Below, one piece after another: positions 1 through 8,241 of a stretch of 64,000 nucleotides of DNA. Position 1 is the stretch's first letter. The number at the start of each line of letters is the position of its first letter. The position numbers and the translations under genes were made by a program. This DNA is from Paenibacillus antibioticophila (GTDB taxonomy: Bacteria; Bacillota; Bacilli; Paenibacillales; Paenibacillaceae), in assembly GCF_000455265.1 (NCBI RefSeq), contig NZ_HG005139.1, forward strand, positions 369,495 to 433,494, written 5' to 3'. The notes below the pieces were generated by a model, which saw only the letters and a list, made by a program, of their open reading frames with translations, was not told where the DNA came from and searched no databases.

Positions 1-537
1 CGTCAGCAGAAGGTGAAAGAGGCGCAGATTTTTGCGGAGATGCTTGGCGGGGAGGCCGTAGTCTTTGATTATTGCGACGGGGAGCTGCCTGACAATCAAC
101 AGATCCGTATGGAGGTCTGCGACGTGATCCGCCGCGTGAAGCCGAACATAATTATTACGCACTGGAAAAACAGTATGCATAAAGACCATGCGCTGACCCA
201 TCATATCGTAAATGATGCCCGCTTCTTCGCAAGCCTGTCTACGTTTGAACGCGAGCATCCGGCTCATTTTGCGGCAAGATTGTATTACTCCGAGAACTGG
301 GAGGATGCGGTCGATTATGTCCCTTATGTCTACGTGGATTTCGATCAGGCGGCATTTGATCTCTGGATTGAGGCGCTAGGTAAGCATTGGTTCGTAACGA
401 ACAGCAAATCTTTTAAATATATGGATTACTATAAAGCGCTGGCCGTTGTCCGCGGCTGTGAAGCAAGAAAGCAATATGCGGAAGCGTTTATGGTGCCTGC
501 CGAGACGATGAAGGTTAGACAGTCCAGTCTTTGGTAG
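1..537 (+). CDS. PIG-L family deacetylase (5' end cut by window edge)
   Basis: This is the C-terminal 178 codons of a LmbE/PIG-L-type deacetylase. The frame is open from base 1, so the true start lies upstream; the GTG at 13 is probably internal. The family removes N-acetyl groups from GlcNAc-type substrates using a metal ion. The segment THWKNSMHKDHA matches the family's second metal-binding motif (HxxH-type, normally 'HPDH'). The first motif (AHPDD) would be before the window. The gene ends 34 bases before namZ on the same strand, so it probably belongs to the amino-sugar salvage operon. Its substrate could be a GlcNAc/MurNAc derivative or a malate-GlcNAc-like thiol precursor; neither can be decided from this fragment. 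Confidence 0.8.
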   Translation, partial: RQQKVKEAQIFAEMLGGEAVVFDYCDGELPDNQQIRMEVCDVIRRVKPNIIITHWKNSMHKDHALTHHIVNDARFFASLSTFEREHPAHFAARLYYSENWEDAVDYVPYVYVDFDQAAFDLWIEALGKHWFVTNSKSFKYMDYYKALAVVRGCEARKQYAEAFMVPAETMKVRQSSLW

Positions 538-571
538 CTAATCAACGGGCCGAGTAGGAGGGTAAATTCAT

Positions 572-1714
572 ATGGTGTTAAACGGGATTGATTCGATCAC
601 GAAGTACCGAGACTTGTTTGAGGGGAAGCGCGTAGGCTTGATCACGGCGCCGACCGGTCTTACAAAGGATTTTGAATCAACGATTACGATCTTGCATGAA
701 AACTTTCATCTGGCTGCGATGTTTTCCCCCGAGCATGGGGTTCGCGGGGATTTGGATGCCGGGGCATTAGTGGACACTTATATGGATCCTATTACGGGTG
801 TCCCGGTCTATAGCTTATACAGAAAAGATTCCAAGCGTTTAACCCAAGAAATGCTGAATGAAGTAGACATCATGGTATACGATATTCAAGATGTCGGTGT
901 GCGGTATTACACTTTCATTTATACGATGCTGTATGCACTTGAAGATTGTGCTAAGGCAGGCGTGGAATTCGTTGTTCTTGATCGCGTGAATCCGCTTGGC
1001 GGGGTAACGGTGGAAGGGAATATCCTGAAGCCGGGCTTCAAATCCTTTGTTGGAAATTACGAGCTGGCTGCCAGGTACGGATTAACGGCGGGTGAAATCG
1101 CAACGATGGCAAATGATCAGATGAATTGGAAGGCCTCGCTGCACGTCGTTCGTTTGGAAGGCTGGGAGCGGAGCATGTCCTTCCCGGACACCGGATTAAC
1201 CTGGGTGCATCCTTCGCTTGGGATTCCGCGATATGAGACAGCCTTATTATATACAGGCACCTGCTTGTTTGAAGGCACCAACTGCTCTGAAGGACGCGGG
1301 ACGACGTTCCCGTTTGAAATGATTGGTGCTCCGTTCATTCATGCCCAGCAATTGGCGGATGAGATGAATGCGAAGAGACTTCCGGGCGTGCGCTTCCGTC
1401 CAGTCCATTTTAAACCGACCTCATCCAAGCACCAAGGAGAGCTATGCGGCGGCGTACAGATTTATATTACCGATATCCAGGCTTTGAAGCCGCTAGAAGT
1501 GGGCGTAACCTTATTATTTGCGATTAGAGATATGTATGAGGAATTTTTATTCCTGCCTCCTGTAAAAGAGGGGTCCCGGCCTTTCATTGATCTGCTGGGC
1601 GGAGACAGCGTATATCGCACGGAGCATATTCAAGCCAAGCCGCTGCTCGAGCAGTTTGCTGAGGAAAGCAGGCAATTTGCCGATATGAAGCAGCAGTATC
1701 ATTTATATCGCTAG
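572..1714 (+). CDS. namZ: Exo-beta-N-acetylmuramidase NamZ (DUF1343)
   Basis: A 380-residue DUF1343 protein like Bacillus subtilis YbbC/NamZ, which removes terminal MurNAc from the non-reducing end of peptidoglycan fragments. Family hallmarks visible are FSPEHGVRGD near residue 50, YDIQDVGVRYYT near 105 and DRVNPLGG near 140 (most homologues read DRPNPLGG). The start at 572 has AGGAGGG about ten bases upstream. No signal peptide is present, so this copy should act in the cytoplasm on imported muropeptides. nagZ and a sugar kinase follow on the same strand, as expected of a muropeptide-salvage operon. The family assignment is firm; the substrate is taken from the B. subtilis enzyme. Confidence 0.9.
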   Translation: MVLNGIDSITKYRDLFEGKRVGLITAPTGLTKDFESTITILHENFHLAAMFSPEHGVRGDLDAGALVDTYMDPITGVPVYSLYRKDSKRLTQEMLNEVDIMVYDIQDVGVRYYTFIYTMLYALEDCAKAGVEFVVLDRVNPLGGVTVEGNILKPGFKSFVGNYELAARYGLTAGEIATMANDQMNWKASLHVVRLEGWERSMSFPDTGLTWVHPSLGIPRYETALLYTGTCLFEGTNCSEGRGTTFPFEMIGAPFIHAQQLADEMNAKRLPGVRFRPVHFKPTSSKHQGELCGGVQIYITDIQALKPLEVGVTLLFAIRDMYEEFLFLPPVKEGSRPFIDLLGGDSVYRTEHIQAKPLLEQFAEESRQFADMKQQYHLYR

Positions 1715-1715
1715 C

Positions 1716-1800
1716 TAAGTTGAACAAAAAAGACTATGTAGAAAGGCATAAGTGTGACACTTCACACGTTGCCCCCAGCGTAACTAATTAGTTCAACTAT
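1716..1800. repeat. Inverted-repeat element between namZ and nagZ
   Basis: The gap between namZ and nagZ begins with AGTTGAAC (1718-1725) and ends with its complement GTTCAACT (1791-1798). Inside is CTTCACACGTTGCCCCC (1760-1776), a 17-mer repeated exactly at 29919-29935. It looks like a small interspersed repeat inserted in the operon rather than a terminator, because no T-tract follows. Confidence 0.5.
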
Positions 1801-1825
1801 AGAGATTGCTAGAGGATGGTGAATA

Positions 1826-3391
1826 ATGATGAGAACCATAGATCAAATGAGCCTGCGTGAAAAGATCGGACAAATGATCGTTACAGGCTTCCCAACTCCC
1901 GAAATGACGCCGGAGATCAAAGAGGTCATCGAGCAATATCAAGTCGGCAACATCATTTTATTTTCGCACAATATCAAAAATAAGGTTCAACTGGGCGGGC
2001 TCGTGGCTGAGCTGCAGCGATGGTTCGCCATGCATACAGGGATCCCGGGCTTTATTACGATCGACCAAGAAGGCGGCCGGGTAACCCGCATGCCCCAAGA
2101 TGCGACCAATGTGGCCGGAGCCATGGCCATCGCTGCTTCGGGACGACCTGAAAATGCCTATGCAGCAGGCCGAATGACGGCCAGAGAATTAAAGGCCTTG
2201 GGGATTAATTTCAATCTGGCTCCCGTGATGGACGTGAACAACAACGCCTTGAACCCCGTTATCAATGTACGTTCATACGGTGATTCCGTTGCGACCGTAT
2301 CGGAGTATGGAATTCAAATGATGAAGGGCTTGCTCGAAGGCGGCGTCATGTCCTCACTGAAGCATTTTCCGGGCCACGGAGATACAAGTGTAGATTCCCA
2401 TATCGGCTTGCCGATCATTGAAAAAACGCTTGAGGAACTGGAGCAGCTTGAGCTGCTGCCGTTCAAGGCTGCCATTGAACAGGGCGCGCAGGCGATCATG
2501 AGTGCGCACATTCTATTCCCGCAAATTGAGAAGTCCGGCGTGCCGGGCACCATGTCTTATACGATTATTACTGAAATCCTGAAGGAAAAGTTAGGATTTA
2601 AAGGGCTGGTTGTCTCGGACTGCTTGGAAATGGATGCGATTAAACGCTTCTATGGTACGGCAAAGGGTGCGTTGGGAGCGGTTAAAGCAGGTGTTGACCT
2701 CGTATTCATCAGCCATACCCCCGAGAGGGTGAAAGAAGCGGTCCATTTGATCGAGGAAGCCGTATTAACTGGCGACTTGGATGAAGCGGTGATTGATGCA
2801 GCCGTTGCAAAAATTTTGGCTTACAAAGCGCAATATGCGACGATAGGGGAACCGGATTACGAGCTGGTGGGCTGCGATGTGCACCGGCGCGCAAACGAGC
2901 TCATGCGTATGGAGACGATCTGCTGCGTGAAGGGAGAGGTCCAGCCCGTTCAGACAGGTGACAAGCAAGTGCTGTTTATCGGCTCTTACTCCTATCGCAG
3001 CGACCTTGCGTCCAGCAGTGTGAATCAGGACCTCAGCTTCCCGCAGTATATGGGAGAGTATTTTAAGACAGCTTATGAGATTATCGACATTGACCCGAGC
3101 GAGGAGCAAATTAACACTGTGTTGCAAAAGGCGCTAGGCTGCGGACATATTGTCATCGGCTTGTTCAATGCACGTGAAAACCAAGGACAGCTTGCGCTTG
3201 TTCAGAAGCTGTTGGCAGCTGGTCTCCAAGTAACGGCCATTACATTAGGCCGCCCGTACGATTTAGCCTTGCTTGAAGGCGAGTTTTGCGGGATTGCAGC
3301 CTTCGAGTATTCGGTGGATGCGTTCAAATCTCTCATTCCCATTCTGAATGGCGAGGTTAAGCCAACGGCCAAGATTACGATTCAGCTTTAG
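1826..3391 (+). CDS. nagZ: Beta-N-acetylhexosaminidase NagZ (GH3)
   Basis: A 521-residue family 3 glycoside hydrolase that removes terminal GlcNAc from muropeptides. The NagZ signature KHFPGHGDTSVDSHIGLP is present around residues 180-197; it holds the Asp-His dyad (D..SH) used as acid/base by this branch. The nucleophile is the Asp of VVSDCLEM near residue 267. A second, C-terminal domain of about 170 residues follows the TIM barrel, as in Bacillus YbbD. Unlike YbbD there is no lipoprotein signal, so the enzyme is predicted to be cytoplasmic. Two in-frame ATGs (1826 and 1829) compete, with only weak ribosome-binding sequence. It lies downstream of namZ and 32 bases before the kinase gene. 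Confidence 0.92.
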   Translation: MMRTIDQMSLREKIGQMIVTGFPTPEMTPEIKEVIEQYQVGNIILFSHNIKNKVQLGGLVAELQRWFAMHTGIPGFITIDQEGGRVTRMPQDATNVAGAMAIAASGRPENAYAAGRMTARELKALGINFNLAPVMDVNNNALNPVINVRSYGDSVATVSEYGIQMMKGLLEGGVMSSLKHFPGHGDTSVDSHIGLPIIEKTLEELEQLELLPFKAAIEQGAQAIMSAHILFPQIEKSGVPGTMSYTIITEILKEKLGFKGLVVSDCLEMDAIKRFYGTAKGALGAVKAGVDLVFISHTPERVKEAVHLIEEAVLTGDLDEAVIDAAVAKILAYKAQYATIGEPDYELVGCDVHRRANELMRMETICCVKGEVQPVQTGDKQVLFIGSYSYRSDLASSSVNQDLSFPQYMGEYFKTAYEIIDIDPSEEQINTVLQKALGCGHIVIGLFNARENQGQLALVQKLLAAGLQVTAITLGRPYDLALLEGEFCGIAAFEYSVDAFKSLIPILNGEVKPTAKITIQL

Positions 3392-3423
3392 CGAATAAAG
3401 GACAACAAGAGGGGGACAGGGGC

Positions 3424-4347
3424 ATGGCGTACATCGTTGGAATTGATGGGGGCGGTACCAAAACAGCTGTCACCATTGCCCGTGACCAGGAGGAGAGCTT
3501 ATTCACCTTTACGGTAGGGCCGATTAATTATAACGGCGGCGATGCCGATGCGATTGCTGCCTCCTTTGAAGAAATTTTTAATCGAACGAGGCATTACTGC
3601 GGCGATCTGCGGGCAGTTGCCCATATCTGTATAGGAGCTGCAGGGATAAGTAACCCGCTGGTCGTCCGTTTATTGGAGCAGCATCTGCGCAGCAATGGAT
3701 ACAATGGGCCGTTAACGATTACGGGCGATCAAGAAACGGCATTATATGGAGCACAAAATGACCTGCAAGGCATTATTCTCATTGCCGGTACAGGATCGAT
3801 TTGCTTCGGGGTCAATGCAATGGGAGAGCGGCACCGCACAGGGGGCTTTGGTCATCTGATCGATGACGAGGGAAGCGGCTATAGCATTGGACGCGATCTT
3901 CTGTCTCTTTTGGTTCGAGCAGAGGACGGAAGAGTCAAGGATACGATTGTTCCAGCGATGGTATATGAGCAGCTTGGACTAGGCACCGTGCAAGAGGTTA
4001 TCGGCTTTGTTTATGATAAGCGTACGACGAAAAAGGAGATTGCTCAGCTTGCGCCGATCCTGACGACCGCCTGTGAAAAGGGGGATGTCCATGCGCTCAG
4101 GCTGGCGGAGCAATGCGCCGCGAATCTCTATGAGCTTGTGGTGCCTGTGATTGAAAAGCTTAAGCTGGTTGATAGCCCGATTGCGATTGCAGGAAGCGTC
4201 CTGCAAAAGTCGCACTTTGTGAAAGAAGCATTGGAGCGGAAGCTTGCACAAAGCCACCCGCAAAACAAGCTGATCTTACCGATTAAGGATGCAGCCTATG
4301 GCGCTGTCCTGTTAGGGAGAGCCAAAGCGAAGAGCGGCGAGATTTAA
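3424..4347 (+). CDS. BadF/BadG-type N-acetyl amino-sugar kinase (MurK/NagK-like)
   Basis: A 307-residue ASKHA-fold kinase. The N-terminal phosphate-1 loop IVGIDGGGTKTAV and the IAGTGSICFG adenosine/phosphate-2 element near residue 120, followed by GGFGHLIDDEGSGYSIGR, are typical of GlcNAc kinases of the BadF/BadG/BcrAD family. Members phosphorylate GlcNAc, and in Clostridium MurK also MurNAc. As last gene after namZ and nagZ it would phosphorylate the freed sugars. This replaces the PTS plus MurQ route of B. subtilis, neither of which is visible here (they may lie upstream). Whether GlcNAc, MurNAc or both are used is inference. A strong terminator follows at 4379. Confidence 0.85.
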   Translation: MAYIVGIDGGGTKTAVTIARDQEESLFTFTVGPINYNGGDADAIAASFEEIFNRTRHYCGDLRAVAHICIGAAGISNPLVVRLLEQHLRSNGYNGPLTITGDQETALYGAQNDLQGIILIAGTGSICFGVNAMGERHRTGGFGHLIDDEGSGYSIGRDLLSLLVRAEDGRVKDTIVPAMVYEQLGLGTVQEVIGFVYDKRTTKKEIAQLAPILTTACEKGDVHALRLAEQCAANLYELVVPVIEKLKLVDSPIAIAGSVLQKSHFVKEALERKLAQSHPQNKLILPIKDAAYGAVLLGRAKAKSGEI

Positions 4348-4378
4348 AAGAAAAGACAATTAAAGCCAAGACAATTAA

Positions 4379-4418
4379 GGGGTGTCAGTCCAAACTGTTG
4401 GACATGACCCCCTTTTTT
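4379..4418 (+). terminator. Terminator after the muropeptide operon
   Basis: The stem GGGGTGTCAGTCCAA / TTGGACATGACCCC (two mismatches) encloses a four-base loop and is followed by six T residues. It ends the namZ-nagZ-kinase transcript. Confidence 0.85.
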
Positions 4419-4434
4419 AGATATCAACGCTTGC

Positions 4435-5643
4435 TCAAAATTTGTCGGTCAAATAGAATACGGCTTGTTGTTTCGGGAATAGGACTTGGAGGATGCCAGC
4501 ATGCTCAGCACACTCAGCACGCCTTTCTGCGGCGGCTTCATGATAACCAAATATGATATAGGTCATTAGATCGCGCTCATCCAAGTCCAATAGGATATAG
4601 TCAAACGTATCTTTGCTAGTAACGGAAATGGAAAGCTGGTGCTGCTGATAATCCATGTATATAATTTCCTCATTGCACTTCAGGGCGATATGCAGCTCTT
4701 GATCTGCTATTAGGGCGCCTCTAAGACGGTCTTCCAATTCAGGCAGAAGTTTATGAAACGCAGAGCTCAGGTTGATCATCTTCCACATGGCCATATTGAT
4801 TCGAATGGGGGTTGCTCGATGCTGCTGGAAATAGGAATACAGCTTATGATCCTCCTGGAGCATCGCCAAGATTTGTCGTGCATTCGGACGAAGCCGGCAT
4901 AAGGCATGAAATAGCTGCTCAACACCGTCCTCCCCTTCATTCAAATACATTAATTCATTTAGAAATATCTGCTCTGCCTCTTTCTTCTCAATGATCCCGT
5001 AAGCGACGATTTTTTCATCCCTGCGAAGCAGCAGACAATCGGCTCTTTTCCATTCCGGCCAGGTTATTAAATCACGCCAGTATGTTTCATTGCGGACTGC
5101 GGTATAGGTGCGATTTAGATTGAACTGTTCATAGATAAGACGGATCTCATCGAGATAACGAGCTTCAAAAGGAATGACCTCGCAGCTGCTTGGCCGCTCC
5201 AAGCTTGCCGGCTTTTTAATGGCGAGAGCAGTCTGGGGAATAAGTCTCCAGCCAGCCTTTTCATAAAATGCGTGCTTACTGGCCAGAAGCAAGCTGATAT
5301 CAAAATCGGATTCTTTCATATAATTAGTCTGCGCGTGGAGGATTTTGTGAGCCAGACCCAGTCCGCGGTAATGAGGATCTGTCCCGACGCTGCCTATGGC
5401 ACCCATTTTCAGGATGGCTCGACCGACTCGAATATACAGCGGGAAAATCTGCACATGGGATGCAATCTCGCCATCTACCTCCGCAAACCAGGTTGTATCC
5501 GGATCATAGGCGGTATCTTGGTCTAATCTTTCTTGAAAAAAATCCCGGCCTACCGAAAAGCACTTATCTAAAAGATCGTAAATTACTTCAAGCTGCTCTC
5601 TGGATGGATGATTCTTGACAATAATGTCGGGGGTCGTTGTCAT
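4435..5643 (-). CDS. GNAT family N-acetyltransferase (Eis-like, 402 aa)
   Basis: A long acetyltransferase whose N-terminal half carries the GNAT core: MGAIGSVGTDPHYRGLGLA around residues 80-100 is motif A, the acetyl-CoA pyrophosphate loop. The length near 400 residues and a C-terminal half with a sterol-carrier-like layout fit the Eis-type, multi-domain GNAT group common in Paenibacillus. No signal peptide or membrane segment is seen, so it should be cytosolic. It is transcribed alone, convergent with the muropeptide operon and divergent from the ribokinase gene. The substrate is unknown: antibiotics and small amines are acetylated by relatives, but nothing here decides. Confidence 0.75.
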   Translation of the reverse strand: MTTTPDIIVKNHPSREQLEVIYDLLDKCFSVGRDFFQERLDQDTAYDPDTTWFAEVDGEIASHVQIFPLYIRVGRAILKMGAIGSVGTDPHYRGLGLAHKILHAQTNYMKESDFDISLLLASKHAFYEKAGWRLIPQTALAIKKPASLERPSSCEVIPFEARYLDEIRLIYEQFNLNRTYTAVRNETYWRDLITWPEWKRADCLLLRRDEKIVAYGIIEKKEAEQIFLNELMYLNEGEDGVEQLFHALCRLRPNARQILAMLQEDHKLYSYFQQHRATPIRINMAMWKMINLSSAFHKLLPELEDRLRGALIADQELHIALKCNEEIIYMDYQQHQLSISVTSKDTFDYILLDLDERDLMTYIIFGYHEAAAERRAECAEHAGILQVLFPKQQAVFYLTDKF

Positions 5644-5781
5644 CTTTTAGTTCCTCCTGCGCCTCCATGGTAGGATACCCTTCCCTCATGCACGAAGCAA
5701 AGTTACAGATCAAATATTTTTTGAAATTTAATTTCCCAATAACAGTTTAGTGTTGAAGTAAAATTTCGTCAATAGAGGCTC

Positions 5782-5793
5782 CGGACCGGTCCG
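5782..5793. promoter_or_regulatory. 12-bp perfect palindrome upstream of ribokinase gene
   Basis: CGGACCGGTCCG reads the same on both strands. It lies in the 274-bp divergent gap between the GNAT gene and rbsK, 125 bases before the rbsK start. It could be an operator; no recognised regulator consensus is matched. Confidence 0.3.
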
Positions 5794-5917
5794 TTTACTT
5801 CTCCGGTTCATTGTTGCCTTTACGCTTTACGGTGAACAGAACCTGTGCTGTTGCAAAATAATTACGATCACACTACACTGATTCAAGGAAATACACATAA
5901 GGAGAGGAGCGGAAGCC

Positions 5918-6850
5918 ATGTCGGAATCGAAGATTCCACGGATCGTCGTGGTGGGCAGTTTGAATATGGATCTAGTCGTGACTATGCCTAGACTTCCTTT
6001 CATAGGAGAGACAATTGAAGGCAGTGCGATTCATTATATTCCCGGGGGGAAGGGGGCCAATCAGGCTGTTGCCTGCGCCCGGCTCGGGGCACACACTCAG
6101 ATGATCGGTGCTGTGGGAGGCGATCTCTTTGGAGAATATCTGATGAGATCCATGAAGAAAAACGGAGTAGCTATAGAAGCCATAGCAAGGCTGGAGGAGG
6201 AAGCTTCGGGCACAGCAACCATCCTGCACACGCAAAAGGATAACTGTATCGTTATCGTACCTGGAGCAAACGGCAAGGTTACCCCGGATATGCTGCAGAA
6301 AAATGCAGAGTACATTCGCAATGCCGATCTGATGCTTGTTCAGTTAGAGATACCGACCGAGACGGTATGGCATGCCTTGACCTTGGCGAAGGCATCCGGC
6401 GTGCGTACCGTTCTGAATCCTGCACCGGCGCGTTCGTTGCCGGATGAGCTGTTGAAGCTGTGCGATTATGTAACGCCTAATGAGACCGAGTTCCTGGCGC
6501 TTAACGGTCGAAGCAAGGCAGTTGAAGAAGACCAGTCCAGTGAAGAAGTTTGGGCGGGATTGTTAAGGGAATGGGAGGATAAATACGGAAGCAAGGTCAT
6601 TCTGACGCGAGGCAGCAAGGGAGCTTCTTATCTGGAGGAAGGCCGCATGCATACTGTGTCAGCTTTACCAGTCGAGGTGGTAGATACAACAGGAGCGGGG
6701 GACTGTCTGAATGCTGCGCTGGGTTATTCGCTGGCTCAGGATAGGCCGCTTCATGAGGCGCTTGCATTTGCCGTGAGAGCGGCCTCCTTCTCGGTTACAC
6801 GTTTTGGAGCCCAGGCCGGCATGCCGACACTGGAGGATCTATTAAAATAA
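5918..6850 (+). CDS. rbsK: Ribokinase (PfkB family)
   Basis: A 310-residue PfkB carbohydrate kinase. The N-terminal signature GGKGANQAVACARLG near residue 42 and the C-terminal signature VDTTGAGDCLNAAL near 255 hold the anion hole and catalytic Asp. The lengths and spacing, and the NMDLV start, fit ribokinase, which phosphorylates D-ribose to ribose-5-phosphate. One small oddity is Leu where most ribokinases have Phe (GDxFNGAL). An AGGAGAGG ribosome site precedes the ATG. No ribose transporter or RbsR is beside it, so it is a solo gene. It is convergent with the L,D-transpeptidase gene, with only six bases between the two stops. Confidence 0.85.
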   Translation: MSESKIPRIVVVGSLNMDLVVTMPRLPFIGETIEGSAIHYIPGGKGANQAVACARLGAHTQMIGAVGGDLFGEYLMRSMKKNGVAIEAIARLEEEASGTATILHTQKDNCIVIVPGANGKVTPDMLQKNAEYIRNADLMLVQLEIPTETVWHALTLAKASGVRTVLNPAPARSLPDELLKLCDYVTPNETEFLALNGRSKAVEEDQSSEEVWAGLLREWEDKYGSKVILTRGSKGASYLEEGRMHTVSALPVEVVDTTGAGDCLNAALGYSLAQDRPLHEALAFAVRAASFSVTRFGAQAGMPTLEDLLK

Positions 6851-6856
6851 TGAATG

Positions 6857-7195
6857 TCATTCTCGAATCGTGACTCGCGTTCCGATCGGAACAATGCCGG
6901 CTAACTGAACGACGTCCTGGTTGAACATTCGAATGCAGCCATGCGAGACTTCGCCGCCAATGGAAGAAGGGTCATTCGTGCCATGAATTCCATAATGTGG
7001 TCTTGACAGTCCCATCCAGTAAGCGCCGAACGGGCCGCCGGGATTTGGGGCTTTATTGATAATCGTATATTCGCCTTGAGGCGTCTGGGTCAGCATCTTG
7101 CCGATGCCGACCGGGAAGCCTCTCAACACGTTGTTGCCGTCAAGCAAATATAAAGTCCGGTCCGACAGGTCGACGATAATCCGATAGTCAGGCAT
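6857..7195 (-). CDS. Short L,D-transpeptidase (YkuD domain only)
   Basis: A 112-residue protein that is almost only a YkuD catalytic domain. HYGIHGTND (about residues 67-75) and SHGCIRM (about 84-90) give the conserved His and the catalytic Cys. These enzymes make 3-3 peptidoglycan crosslinks or attach groups to the stem peptide. There is no LysM domain and no clear signal peptide, so how it would reach the wall is unclear; the compact '[17 protein letters not shown]' start is typical of the short Bacillus/Paenibacillus forms. It follows the Sm-like membrane peptide gene by 16 bases on the same strand, so the two are probably co-transcribed. Confidence 0.85.
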   Translation of the reverse strand: MPDYRIIVDLSDRTLYLLDGNNVLRGFPVGIGKMLTQTPQGEYTIINKAPNPGGPFGAYWMGLSRPHYGIHGTNDPSSIGGEVSHGCIRMFNQDVVQLAGIVPIGTRVTIRE

Positions 7196-7211
7196 GGAGT
7201 ATAGGCGCCTG

Positions 7212-7457
7212 TCAGATTAATGCGATAGCCAGCAGGGTGAACAGGCTTAAGGTGAGAATGTCGTTGCCGTACCATCCGGGTCCGTAAGGTCCGGGATAGA
7301 ATGCCGAGGTCTGAACCGGGCCCCCTCTTTCCGGCCGTAAGTAGACGTTATTGTAATCTACATCCACAATGGTCCCGGTATAATGCTTCATATCTCGGGT
7401 CATAATTCTGACCTTGCGATTTTTCAACCGCATACAATTATAATACGCTTCTTCCAT
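7212..7457 (-). CDS. Sm-like small beta-barrel peptide with hydrophobic C-terminus
   Basis: An 81-residue protein of unknown function. Residues 10-42 ([30 protein letters not shown]) have the strand pattern of an Sm/LSm barrel, with Gly at the bend and 'NNVYLR' like an Sm1 core. A Gly/Pro/Tyr-rich linker follows, then a hydrophobic tail ([16 protein letters not shown]) long enough for one membrane segment. The ribosome site GGAGGAAAG lies upstream of the ATG. A second gene of the same plan is at 41791. The Sm-like fold is inference from pattern and has not been tested by structure prediction. It sits directly before the L,D-transpeptidase gene. Confidence 0.65.
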   Translation of the reverse strand: MEEAYYNCMRLKNRKVRIMTRDMKHYTGTIVDVDYNNVYLRPERGGPVQTSAFYPGPYGPGWYGNDILTLSLFTLLAIALI

Positions 7458-7622
7458 TTGGGCTTTCCTCCTCCTTTTTTTACTAAGCTATGTATGTCGC
7501 GCATCGAAAGGCACGGCTAACGCCACCCTTGAAGCGCTGTTTCAGTGCGCCCTTGGCAAGGGTTATACAAGAATAGGAATAGATGACTTAAGTAAAAGTG
7601 GAGTGCAGGAGGGGAGGACCGA

Positions 7623-8102
7623 ATGGCAAAATTACTTGTGATGTCCTTGCCGACAAGACAGGGTGCGGTGACGATCATTCAGGATCTATTGGAGAACGGA
7701 GTGAAGAGGGAGGCCTTGTCTGTGCTTGCCAAGACGGAGGAAGCTCTGGGCAAGGTCTGTCTGGAGACCGGCTTGCCCAAGCCTTTGCGGGGAGACGGAA
7801 ACCATGCGCTGTTCCATCCGTTGATCGAGATCAGCTCGATTTTAGAGAGAAAAGCAGTAAATGTTGCCGCTGCCGGAGCTGCGGGGAGATTGCTTGGAGG
7901 AGCGGAGATTGGCTGCGGGAGCGATGACCTGGTAACTTCTCTAGAAGGAATAGGGATTCCATTAGAAGATGCAAGAAGTATGGAGCAGGCTTTGCTCAAG
8001 GACAACTATCTGCTCTTTATGGAAGGGAACGAGACAACTCCTTGGAATGCGATTGGGAAGCTGCTGGAGGAGGACAAGCAAATTACTATTTATCCGGCCT
8101 GA
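7623..8102 (+). CDS. Probable general stress protein of YflT/GSP17M type
   Basis: A 159-residue soluble protein. Its opening (a strand, then 'QGAVTIIQDLLENGVKREALSVLAKTEEAL') has the layout of the YflT/17M stress-protein domain, where a strand-helix unit is followed by 'D(I/L)SVLAK'. The later 'GIPLEDARSMEQALLKDNYLLFMEG' resembles the family's second repeat, 'GV..EEA..YE..L..G..LV.V'. Between them is an Ala/Gly-rich stretch (NVAAAGAAGRLLGG) like the central helix. GGAGGGGAGG precedes the ATG. In Bacillus, relatives are under sigma-B; no clear sigma-B promoter was identified here. The family call is tentative. Confidence 0.55.
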   Translation: MAKLLVMSLPTRQGAVTIIQDLLENGVKREALSVLAKTEEALGKVCLETGLPKPLRGDGNHALFHPLIEISSILERKAVNVAAAGAAGRLLGGAEIGCGSDDLVTSLEGIGIPLEDARSMEQALLKDNYLLFMEGNETTPWNAIGKLLEEDKQITIYPA

Positions 8103-8200
8103 TTCAAATAAATTAATCTAATTTTCAGGTTACAGTAAGGAAGCTTTAAGGATAGGCTGATATAGTAAACATACTCCCTCTTCTAGAATATATAGAAGCA

Positions 8201-8241
8201 AGACAACCATCCCTGGCCAGAGGGATGGTTGTCTTTTTGTT
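8201..8241 (+). terminator. Terminator after the stress-protein gene
   Basis: AGACAACCATCCCT and its exact complement AGGGATGGTTGTCT enclose six bases and run into TTTTGTTTT. The gene to the right (GH125) is convergent, so the hairpin also separates the two transcripts. Confidence 0.9.
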
